DNA of 64,000 nucleotides from Lentibacillus sp. CBA3610 (lineage in GTDB: Bacteria; Bacillota; Bacilli; Bacillales; Amphibacillaceae): assembly GCF_013373365.1 (NCBI RefSeq), contig NZ_CP035925.1, positions 1,488,001 through 1,552,000 on the forward strand, written 5' to 3'. The position numbers and the translations under genes are program-made. Positions within the stretch are counted from its first letter, which is position 1. Every line of letters starts with the position of its first letter. The notes under the pieces are model-generated. The model had not been told where the DNA came from, ran no database searches, and saw only the letters and a program-made list of their open reading frames with translations. Positions 8,922-16,204 of the stretch are shown piece after piece.

Positions 8922-9551
8922 TTATAAATGCTCATCCTTAATCAATTCAACAAATGCTTTTGTGATCGTCGTTTTTGTAATACGTCCAACAATTTCAGTT
9001 CCTTTTTCTGTTTCCTTTATAACCGGTAAGCCATCAATTTGTCTGTCAATCATTTTTTTGGCTGTATCAATCATCAAATCATCCCGATAACATACAGTGA
9101 TGTTAGGCATCCTGGTCATAATGATATGTACCGGAATGCTATTTAAATCCTGATTGCCGATACTTGCCCGTAATAAATCTTTTCTTGATAAAACACCGGT
9201 TAAACATGAATCATCGTTGACGACAAACAAAGTGCCCACATCTTCCAGAAACATCGTCGAAATGGCATCATATACAGACGCTCCCTCTTTCACCACGACT
9301 GGAACAGACTGGTATTCATAAACTTTGAATTTTTTGATTGTGTCCGTTAAAAGCTCTGTTCCTGTTTTACCTGTATAAAAATACCCAACACGAGGTCTGG
9401 CCTCGAGAAATCCTGCCATCGTCAAAATGGCCAGATCCGGACGTAGTGTAGCACGTGTCAAATTCAGGCGTTCTGCTATATTTTCACCGGTTATCGGACC
9501 ATTTTCCTTTACGATCCCGATGATTTGCTCCTGTCTATTCGATAATTCCAC
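8922..9551 (-). CDS. ccpN: Catabolite control transcriptional regulator CcpN (HTH plus CBS pair)
   Basis: Repressor of gluconeogenic genes under glycolytic conditions in B. subtilis. The N-terminal winged helix ([20 protein letters not shown], about 19-38) binds DNA; two CBS domains (about 78-140 and 142-205) sense ligand. The frame opens with GTG (9549-9551), preceded by AGGTGGTGAAAA, and yields 209 residues, close to the known protein. A TATAAT -10 element lies at 9596-9601, about 45 bp upstream. It forms a two-gene unit with yqfL. Confidence 0.92.
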   Translation of the reverse strand: MELSNRQEQIIGIVKENGPITGENIAERLNLTRATLRPDLAILTMAGFLEARPRVGYFYTGKTGTELLTDTIKKFKVYEYQSVPVVVKEGASVYDAISTMFLEDVGTLFVVNDDSCLTGVLSRKDLLRASIGNQDLNSIPVHIIMTRMPNITVCYRDDLMIDTAKKMIDRQIDGLPVIKETEKGTEIVGRITKTTITKAFVELIKDEHL

Positions 9552-9595
9552 TTTTTCACCACCTGCGAACGAAATGTGTCATACCACTTCCCAAT

Positions 9596-9601
9596 ATTAT
9601 A
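9596..9601 (-). promoter_or_regulatory. Candidate -10 element for ccpN-yqfL
   Basis: Minus strand TATAAT preceded by GTG, about 45 bp before the ccpN start, in the 84 bp gap after glyS. No good -35 hexamer is seen at 17 bp, so strength and regulation are unclear. Confidence 0.35.
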
Positions 9602-9635
9602 CACTTTTCACAGGGAAAAAGGAAATATTGTCATC

Positions 9636-11714
9636 CTAAAAATGCTGTTTCCATTCAATTGCCGACAAATCTGCATAATCATATATTAAAGCTGCAATGT
9701 TATTAATCAGTGCCAGCCGGTTATTGCGGATTGATTCATCATCAGCCATTACCATATTATCATCGAAGAAATCGTGGATAGGCTGAGTGAGTTTTCCTAA
9801 TTGATGTAATGCATTGTCTGCTTCCTGCATGCTGTTGGCATTTTTATAGCCGTTCATGACGGTCAAATAGGTATCATACAACCTTTGTTCAGAATCTGTC
9901 TCAAAATCTGACTGGGTGATTTCAGTCCGATCTGTTTTGGCAGCCAGGTTCAATACACGAACAAGTGCTTCCTGTACCGGTTTAAATTCCGGGTTATTCC
10001 GTTCTTGTGATAAGGTTTCAGCTTTTGCCATCATATAAGGTATAACGCCAATATCTTTGTATAAAACAGCTTGAATAACATCAGCTTCAATTGATAATTC
10101 CTTTAAAAGATATGTGATACGGTTGCTGAAAAATTGCGCTATGTCGGCTCCGGATCTATTTTTGTCCATCAAGTCAACATTCTCATATTGCTGTTCAGCC
10201 AATTCAAGTAATGATTCAACACTTATATCCCATTTGTATTCTTTAAGTATTTTTAACACACCTGTTGCCTGTCTTCTCAGTCCATATGGGTCTTGGGAAC
10301 CGCTGGGCATCAAGCCGGCTGAAATACAGCCAACAATCGTATCAAGCTTATCAGCGACACTGACAATCGCGCCTTCAACTGTTTCCGGGAGTTTTCCATC
10401 AGCCTGAACAGGTAAATAATGCTCTGCCACAGCCCTGGCAGCAGCCTGATGCTCCCCGGCATTAAGTGCATATGTTTCGCCAATAACGCCTTGCAGCTTG
10501 GTAAATTCATCAACCATATTGGTCGGCAAATCAAACTTGGCTATTTCGGCTGCCCTGACCGTGTTCGATCGTGTTTCGTCATCCAGGTCAAGCCATTGTG
10601 ATAAATGATGCGCGATGGCAGTAACCCGTTTTACCTTATCACTGATTGTTCCAAGTTTTTCCTGAAACACAATCCGTTCCAGTTTCTTCAAATAATAATC
10701 AATTGACTGTTTCTGATCTTCTTCAAAAAAGAACTGTGCATCTGATAATCTTGCCCGCAGTACTTTTTCATTTCCTCTGACAACTGTATGAAGGGCATGC
10801 TCATCCCCGTTGCGAACACTTACAAAATATGGGAGCAATTCCCCATTCTTTGACTTGACAGGAAAATAGCGCTGATGTTCCTTCATCGATGTTATCAGAA
10901 CTTCAGACGGCAGCATCAAATAGGAATCATCAAATGCCCCAACGAATACGGTTGGATATTCCACCAGGTTAGACACTTCCTGCAACAGTTCATCATCTTC
11001 GGGAATCTGAAAACCGTGTTCTTCCTCTGCTTTTTTCAAGCCATCCGTAATCATTTGTCTGCGCTTTTCCGGACCTGCAATGACATACTGGTCTTGCAGC
11101 TTTTGCTCATATTCTTCCGGTACTTGCAATGTCGTCCTTTCTCCTAAAAACCGATGACCATAAGTGCGATTATCCGTTTTGACGCCGGCTGCTTCAAACG
11201 GAATGACATCACGGCCAAATAATGCCACAAGCCAGCGAATAGGACGTGCATAACGTAATGATTGCTCAGCCCAGCGCATATTTTTCGGGAATTGAATGGA
11301 CGTAATGATATCACTGAACTGCGGCAATAATTCATCCGTTGGTTTACCGATAATTTGTTTTTTGACAAAAATGTATGTCGCCCCTTTAATATCCTTTGTA
11401 TAAATATCATCAACGGTTTTTCCCTGGCCTTTTGTAAAGCCGACTGCCGCTTTTGCCCAGTTTCCTTCCTCGTCTTGAGCGATTTTTAATGTTGGTCCTT
11501 TCACTTCTTCCTCCAATGACGTCTGTTCTTCGGCAACGTCTTTGACCAGTACAGCCAATCGGCGCGGCGTTGAAAAAGAAACGATGGACGTATAAGAGAT
11601 ACGTGACTGATCAAGCCAGTCTGCGGTTTTATTCAACAACTGACTTTCTGCGTCATCCACAAACCGTGCCGGAAGTTCCTCAAGTCCAATTTCTACCAGT
11701 ACATCTTTAGCCAT
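9636..11714 (-). CDS. glyS: Glycyl-tRNA synthetase beta subunit
   Basis: Beta subunit (692 residues) of the bacterial alpha2beta2 glycyl-tRNA synthetase. It binds tRNA-Gly and helps position its acceptor and anticodon arms. The N terminus [19 protein letters not shown] is diagnostic, as is SVADKLDTIVGCISAG in the HD-like central domain; the C-terminal segment (about 580-690) is the anticodon-binding DALR-like region. The start overlaps the last base of glyQ (TAATG arrangement), so the subunits are translationally coupled and share the glycine T-box upstream of glyQ. Confidence 0.96.
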   Translation of the reverse strand: MAKDVLVEIGLEELPARFVDDAESQLLNKTADWLDQSRISYTSIVSFSTPRRLAVLVKDVAEEQTSLEEEVKGPTLKIAQDEEGNWAKAAVGFTKGQGKTVDDIYTKDIKGATYIFVKKQIIGKPTDELLPQFSDIITSIQFPKNMRWAEQSLRYARPIRWLVALFGRDVIPFEAAGVKTDNRTYGHRFLGERTTLQVPEEYEQKLQDQYVIAGPEKRRQMITDGLKKAEEEHGFQIPEDDELLQEVSNLVEYPTVFVGAFDDSYLMLPSEVLITSMKEHQRYFPVKSKNGELLPYFVSVRNGDEHALHTVVRGNEKVLRARLSDAQFFFEEDQKQSIDYYLKKLERIVFQEKLGTISDKVKRVTAIAHHLSQWLDLDDETRSNTVRAAEIAKFDLPTNMVDEFTKLQGVIGETYALNAGEHQAAARAVAEHYLPVQADGKLPETVEGAIVSVADKLDTIVGCISAGLMPSGSQDPYGLRRQATGVLKILKEYKWDISVESLLELAEQQYENVDLMDKNRSGADIAQFFSNRITYLLKELSIEADVIQAVLYKDIGVIPYMMAKAETLSQERNNPEFKPVQEALVRVLNLAAKTDRTEITQSDFETDSEQRLYDTYLTVMNGYKNANSMQEADNALHQLGKLTQPIHDFFDDNMVMADDESIRNNRLALINNIAALIYDYADLSAIEWKQHF

Positions 11715-12592
11715 TATTCTGCCTCCTTTTTCAGCATTGGGAAGCCCAATCGTTCCCGTTCCGCTACATATGCTTTGGAAATGCTTCTGGCCAGATTGCG
11801 GATTCTGGCAATATACCCGGTCCGTTCGGTAACTGAAATAACACCTTTGGCATCAAGCAAATTAAACGTATGGGAACATTTTAATACGTAATCATATGCC
11901 GGGAAAACCAGTCCTTTTTCCATCGTATTCCTTGCTTCGTTCTCGTACATCGTGAACAACCGGAAAAGCATATCTGTGTCAGATTCCTCAAACGTATATT
12001 TGGAATGTTCATATTCAGGCTGGAAAAAGATATCGTTTAGGCTGACACCGTCTGTCCATTCCAAGTCAAAGACATTTTCTTTGTCTTGAATGAAAGATGC
12101 CAGACGTTCAATCCCATAGGTCAGTTCAACTGAAACGGGATTAGCTTCAAGCCCGCCAATTTGCTGAAAGTAGGTGAACTGGGTGATTTCCATACCATCT
12201 AGCCATACTTCCCATCCCAGCCCGGCCGCACCAAGCGTAGGATTTTCCCAATTGTCCTCGACAAACCGGATGTCATGCTCCAATGGATTAATCCCCAGTA
12301 CTTTAAGTGATTCGAGGTACAAGTCCTGAATATTATCCGGTGATGGTTTCATGATGACTTGAAATTGGTGATGCTGATACAAACGGTTTGGATTCTGTCC
12401 ATATCTGCCATCTGCAGGACGTCTCGATGGTTCAACATACGCCACATTCCATGGCTCCGGCCCCAGACTTCTGAGCAGTGTCATCGGGGACATTGTTCCT
12501 GCACCCTTTTCCACATCATAAGCTTGCATTAAAATACAATTTTGATCTGACCAATGTTTTTGCAATGCTAAAATCATTTCTTGAATTGTCAT
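11714..12592 (-). CDS. glyQ: Glycyl-tRNA synthetase alpha subunit
   Basis: Catalytic class II alpha subunit that activates glycine. The motif [19 protein letters not shown] and [19 protein letters not shown] are hallmarks of the GlyQ family. I set the start at the ATG at 12590-12592 ([11 protein letters not shown]) because CGGAGGGGATAACC precedes it; an in-frame ATG seven codons earlier lacks a site. This gives 292 residues. Expression should be controlled by the T-box at 12757-12972: uncharged tRNA-Gly would stabilise the antiterminator and allow read-through. Confidence 0.96.
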   Translation of the reverse strand: MTIQEMILALQKHWSDQNCILMQAYDVEKGAGTMSPMTLLRSLGPEPWNVAYVEPSRRPADGRYGQNPNRLYQHHQFQVIMKPSPDNIQDLYLESLKVLGINPLEHDIRFVEDNWENPTLGAAGLGWEVWLDGMEITQFTYFQQIGGLEANPVSVELTYGIERLASFIQDKENVFDLEWTDGVSLNDIFFQPEYEHSKYTFEESDTDMLFRLFTMYENEARNTMEKGLVFPAYDYVLKCSHTFNLLDAKGVISVTERTGYIARIRNLARSISKAYVAERERLGFPMLKKEAE

Positions 12593-12756
12593 GGTTATCC
12601 CCTCCGTATTCATTAATGAGAAAAACTCAGGCCTAGCTTCGTCTTTCCAGAGGTCAGAGGCCGGAAGTCAGACTTGAGGAAATCGGCGAATTCGCCGATT
12701 TCAAGATTGAAGTCTTCATCTGAAATGTTATTCTTACTGATCCTACAAATAAAAAA
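12593..12756 (-). other. glyQ leader downstream of the T-box, with a perfect palindrome
   Basis: The stretch between T-box terminator and glyQ holds no gene. It contains a 24 bp perfect palindrome (12679-12702, half site GAAATCGGCGAA) flanked by CTTGA/TCAAG, and a purine-rich segment with repeats of CAGAGG/CAGAAG type (about 12638-12672) that partly recurs at 46615-46660. The ribosome binding site lies just upstream of 12592. Confidence 0.5.
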
Positions 12757-12972
12757 CCCCCGTCCCTATGTCATTGACTGACATAGGGACGGGGATTAAT
12801 CCGCGGTTCCACCCTACTTGCCCTTTTCATAAGGGCCACTTTATCACGATTGCTCCGGAGCGCCGTTCCTCATGTTTTGTTATCCGGCTTCCACCATTCC
12901 GGACTCGCTCACAACAAGAATCCATAAGTACTCTTCTCCATCAGCACAATATCAGAATCTGTTAAAATGACG
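12757..12972 (-). promoter_or_regulatory. Glycine T-box riboswitch (leader of glyQS)
   Basis: The minus strand carries the T-box sequence AGGGTGGAACCGCG at 12802-12815. Just downstream a 16 bp perfect stem (12758-12773 with 12779-12794) followed by six U residues is the intrinsic terminator. Upstream, the Stem I base GGAG pairs with CTCC, and on the 3' side of the specifier loop lies GGC (12862-12864), a glycine codon followed by a purine. The conserved AAGAGTA of the loop is also present. Charged tRNA-Gly would favour termination; uncharged tRNA-Gly would pair with the UGGA bulge and permit transcription of glyQS. Confidence 0.92.
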
Positions 12973-12979
12973 TATCAAA

Positions 12980-13008
12980 ATAGTACGATATGGCTGATTC
13001 TTTGTCAA
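12980..13008 (-). promoter_or_regulatory. Sigma-A promoter of the glyQS T-box leader
   Basis: Minus strand TTGACA (13003-13008), 17 bp spacer, TACTAT (12980-12985). The start of transcription would be near 12972, directly before Stem I of the T-box. It lies just past the recO stop codon region. Confidence 0.8.
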
Positions 13009-13018
13009 GAAAACAGAT

Positions 13019-13762
13019 CTACCTGAGCTTATCCAATTGCTTTAAAAACCGTTTTGATTTCAGATAATAGCCGCCATATTGATCATAGTATGCATCCATA
13101 ATATCTCGGAGCAGCTTTTTGTTTTCCGGTTTCACTGAGATAGTGCCAACGCGCTCCAGTCCAACTTCGGAAAAAACGTAAAACAATCGGGCCATGTTGC
13201 CTGTCAGTATCGCGGATTTCGGATCATTGTTCATACACGCTGAACAAAGCAGACCACCTTCTGATATTGAAAAAGCGAACGGTCCTTCTTTACCGCCACA
13301 GTTCACACACCTGTCAACAGTAGGTGCAAAACCACCTTTCTTAAACAGTTTCAGTTCGTACATCATTATTGGGATATCGGCTTCATCATATTCCGCTATC
13401 CAATTCATGGTCCGATAAAGCTGGTCAAATATGTAATGATCAGGTGAATGGGAATCCGTTAACTTATCAGTCAGCTCAACAATATAGGATGCATATGCTG
13501 TTTTGATGATATCTTCCCGCACGTGACGGAATGAATCGATGACACTCCCTTGCTGAATCGTGCTCAGTCCTGAATTAAGATAAACAAAAAAATCACCATA
13601 TATGAATGGCTGCGTCACTGCAGCCATTCTGCTTTTTGGTTTTTTTGCACCTCTGGCAATTGCAGAGATTTTCCCTGCTTGATAACTGAATATCGTAACA
13701 ATTTTGTGTGTTTCACCATAGTCTTGCGTTTTCATGACAATACCTTGCATTTTTTCAAGCAA
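13019..13762 (-). CDS. recO: DNA repair protein RecO
   Basis: Recombination mediator that anneals single strands and, with RecR, loads RecA at gaps. It has an N-terminal OB fold (about 1-80) and a helical C-terminal domain with a zinc finger formed by C152, C155, C173 and C176. The 247 residues fit the Firmicute family. It follows era and yqzL on the minus strand, as in B. subtilis, and its stop is only about 10 bp from the glyQS promoter, so it lies at the end of its transcript. Confidence 0.95.
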   Translation of the reverse strand: MLEKMQGIVMKTQDYGETHKIVTIFSYQAGKISAIARGAKKPKSRMAAVTQPFIYGDFFVYLNSGLSTIQQGSVIDSFRHVREDIIKTAYASYIVELTDKLTDSHSPDHYIFDQLYRTMNWIAEYDEADIPIMMYELKLFKKGGFAPTVDRCVNCGGKEGPFAFSISEGGLLCSACMNNDPKSAILTGNMARLFYVFSEVGLERVGTISVKPENKKLLRDIMDAYYDQYGGYYLKSKRFLKQLDKLR

Positions 13763-13792
13763 ACAGTATCACCTTCTTATGGTACAAGGCCT

Positions 13793-13942
13793 CTAGGATT
13801 TTGTATTGAGAGAAGTACTCTCTTTCATCTTCTGCCATTGATCATTTTGTTCAACTGCTTCATTGTTTTCCAGTTCTTTTAATAGTAAATAGGTTTCAAT
13901 GTTTCCTGTTTGACTGAATAGTTTCCAGGTAAAGTCGATCAC
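13793..13942 (-). CDS. yqzL: YqzL-like small protein
   Basis: Small conserved Bacillaceae protein of unknown role, found between era and recO. The residues DFTWKLFSQTGNIETYLLLK match the YqzL core. An upstream ATG in the same frame would make 74 residues, but the homologous region begins at the GTG at 13940-13942 (49 codons, near the family's usual length), with AAAGGCGGGG about 6 bases before it. The conserved location and sequence support a real gene even though it is very short. It probably shares a transcript with era and recO. Confidence 0.75.
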   Translation of the reverse strand: MIDFTWKLFSQTGNIETYLLLKELENNEAVEQNDQWQKMKESTSLNTKS

Positions 13943-14039
13943 AAGAAACCCCGCCTTTCTATTGCATGTTTGTAATGTGTTGTTCATTTTTAGATTTTCC
14001 ATAAGGCGCTGAATCAATGAGTTTTAAAATTTACCAAGT

Positions 14040-14942
14040 CTAATATTCATCACTTCGGAAACCGAATTCATGCAACTGGGACTCTTTGTTGCGCCAGTCT
14101 TTTCGGACTTTCACCCAAAGTTCCAGATATACGTTGGAGCCGAGCAGTGATTCGATATCTTTACGGGCATTTTTTCCGATATCCTTCAGCATTGAACCCT
14201 GTTTGCCGATTATAATTCCTTTTTGGCTTTTTCGCTCAGTCACGATTGTTGCCTGAATGAAGACCGTATCTGACTGCCGTTCTTCTATATTTTCAATCAC
14301 GACCGCAATTGAGTGTGGAATCTCTTCTCGCGTTAATTCCAGCACTTTCTCACGTATTAACTCACTTATAATAAACCGCTCAGGGTGGTCGGTTATATGA
14401 TCTTCAGGATAATACTGGGGGCCTTCGGGAATAAAGTTCGTTAGTTCATCGAGCAAATGCGTCATATTATTACCCTGCAGCGCGGATATTGGAATCACTT
14501 CTTCAAAATCATATTTATCCTTATAAAGATCAATTAAAGGTAATAACTCATCCGGATGGACAAGATCAATCTTATTGATGACTAAAAATACCGGACGCTT
14601 AACCTGCTGCAGCCTGTCCAGGATGTATTGATCGCCCTTTCCATAGCCTTCTTTGGCATTAATCATAAACAATACTGCGTCCACTTCGTTTAAGGTATCC
14701 TCAGCCAATTTAACCATAAAATCACCTAAACGATGCTTCGGCTTATGAATACCTGGTGTATCAATGAATACAAGCTGTGAGTCATCTGTTGTCAGTACAC
14801 CTTGAATTCGGTTTCGGGTTGTCTGTGCCTTATCACTCATGATTGCAACCTTTTGTCCGATCATTTGATTCATGAAGGTTGACTTTCCTACATTCGGCCT
14901 GCCAATGATAGCAATAAATCCTGATTTGAATACGTCTGCCAT
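14040..14942 (-). CDS. era: Ribosome-associated GTPase Era
   Basis: GTPase that binds the 3' end of 16S rRNA and promotes 30S maturation. G1 GRPNVGKS is at residues 14-21, G3 DTPG and G4 NKID follow, and the C-terminal KH domain (about 205-280) includes [14 protein letters not shown] start at the ATG at 14940-14942 (MADVFKSG), preceded by CGGAGGACACAAC, giving 300 residues; the longer frame lacks a site. In B. subtilis cdd lies between dgkA and era; here that position is taken by a copy of the dispersed repeat. Confidence 0.96.
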   Translation of the reverse strand: MADVFKSGFIAIIGRPNVGKSTFMNQMIGQKVAIMSDKAQTTRNRIQGVLTTDDSQLVFIDTPGIHKPKHRLGDFMVKLAEDTLNEVDAVLFMINAKEGYGKGDQYILDRLQQVKRPVFLVINKIDLVHPDELLPLIDLYKDKYDFEEVIPISALQGNNMTHLLDELTNFIPEGPQYYPEDHITDHPERFIISELIREKVLELTREEIPHSIAVVIENIEERQSDTVFIQATIVTERKSQKGIIIGKQGSMLKDIGKNARKDIESLLGSNVYLELWVKVRKDWRNKESQLHEFGFRSDEY

Positions 14943-15094
14943 GTTGTGTCCTCCGATGTAAATTCTAGTGATATTTTTAATCATACTATAAAATCAAGTC
15001 CGTTTCATGCAAATAGACAAAACCTTTAAAAAGAACTGTTGTTTCAGCAAATAATGACATGAATAGTGGAAAAACCCGGCTGGCTCAATCCATA

Positions 15095-15381
15095 AACTGT
15101 GACACAAATGGTTGAGAGGAGTGACACCGCTCCGGAAATACGCTCCGCTGTTTTCTGTTTATAATCTCATTTTATGTTGTTTAATCAAACCTCTCTTAAG
15201 AGTGCTGATTGGAGGGAGGGCCAGTCGACTCCTGCGGGAAAGCAGGAAGTAGTTTTCTTCCGAGGGGACTGAAGTGTTGCCCTAAGGTGCGCGACTGACC
15301 GGAACGGAAATCAACATAGCACTTATGTCGCAGTTTTTATCAACTACGAGGGTAAATAGCAGCAAAGTTTACGAAAACAGT
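15095..15381. repeat. Dispersed GC-rich repeat, partial copy 3
   Basis: Its left part (15117-15152) is the reverse complement of the lobe B end, reading GAGTGACACCGCTCC then GGAAATACGCTCCGCT. Its centre has ACTCCTGCGGGAAAG and CCCTAAGGTGCGCG. Its right end, from CGCAGTTTTTATCAACTAC to AGCAAAGTTTACGAAAAC (15332-15381), matches the outer end of the copies at 41736 and 42870-43005. Because lobe B ends face outward on both sides it looks like a rearranged or nested copy. It overlaps the last 38 bases of dgkA and fills the 400 bp between dgkA and era where B. subtilis has cdd. Confidence 0.7.
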
Positions 15382-15762
15382 TTGGATATATGACAAAATT
15401 TCAGGAATAAAAATAAGCAGCCCTACAACCACAGCAATAACGGCAGATATTAAGACTGCACCTGCCGCCATATCCTTGATCGCTTTTGCACGTGGATGTA
15501 TGTCCGGTTTTAAATAGTCCATCATTTTTTCGATAGACGTATTGATGACTTCGGTAACTAATACGAATCCAATGACTAATACAACAACTGCCCACTGCAT
15601 AACTTCCAAACGAAAAACGATACCCGCTGCAATAACACATAATGATGCTATCAAGTGTATCCTGAAATTCAGTTCTGTCGTGATGACGCTTTTGAGACCA
15701 TTTAATGCATGTGAAAATCCAAATCGAGACTTTCCTTGTTTATCTTTCAATGCCAAATTCAC
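15340..15762 (-). CDS. dgkA: Undecaprenol/diacylglycerol kinase (DgkA family), tail derived from repeat
   Basis: Small integral membrane kinase; in Gram-positive bacteria the family phosphorylates undecaprenol for cell-wall lipid carrier recycling. Three membrane helices (about 35-52, 56-76, 98-120) and the catalytic segment TEVINTSIEKMMD (about 66-78) are present. The frame starts within the end of ybeY, so translation is coupled. It is 140 residues, longer than usual: the last 13 residues or so (TVFVNFAAIYPRS) and the stop codon are encoded by the end of the dispersed repeat at 15095-15381. The catalytic core is untouched, so activity is probably retained. Confidence 0.9.
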   Translation of the reverse strand: MNLALKDKQGKSRFGFSHALNGLKSVITTELNFRIHLIASLCVIAAGIVFRLEVMQWAVVVLVIGFVLVTEVINTSIEKMMDYLKPDIHPRAKAIKDMAAGAVLISAVIAVVVGLLIFIPEILSYIQTVFVNFAAIYPRS

Positions 15763-16204
15763 CTAACAGTTCATCTTGTTTTCCGAACATTTCTGCTTCG
15801 TCTTCCTTGTTCATATGATCGTAACCAAGCAAATGAAGGAAACCATGCACCGTTAAAAATCCCAGCTCCCTCTCCAGCGAATGACCATATTCCTCGGCCT
15901 GTTCTTTCGCTTTATCAAGCGAAATGACAATATCACCGAGAACAAGCGGAAGATCTTCACCAAAAATATCCGGTTCATCACCAACCTTTTCCTGCATCGC
16001 AAACGAAATAACATCGGTTGGTTTGTCCTGCTGGCGGTAATTTCGGTTAATTTCTTTGATTTCCTGATTACTGACAAACGAAACGGATACTTCAGCTTCA
16101 CTGGCAACTTCCTCTTTTTGTCCTGTGAAAATAAGCAATCGCTGCAGCAGATCAATATAATCAACAGGAACGGAATTTGTCTGATCATGAAAATCTATAT
16201 GCAT
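15740..16204 (-). CDS. ybeY: Endoribonuclease YbeY
   Basis: Zinc-dependent endoribonuclease for 16S rRNA 3' maturation and ribosome quality control. The metal-binding motif HGFLHLLGYDH spans residues 120-130 (H120, H124, H130). Length of 154 residues is normal. Its ATG overlaps the pgpH stop (TAATG) and its 3' end overlaps dgkA, so pgpH-ybeY-dgkA are translationally linked in the conserved order. Confidence 0.95.
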   Translation of the reverse strand: MHIDFHDQTNSVPVDYIDLLQRLLIFTGQKEEVASEAEVSVSFVSNQEIKEINRNYRQQDKPTDVISFAMQEKVGDEPDIFGEDLPLVLGDIVISLDKAKEQAEEYGHSLERELGFLTVHGFLHLLGYDHMNKEDEAEMFGKQDELLGEFGIER

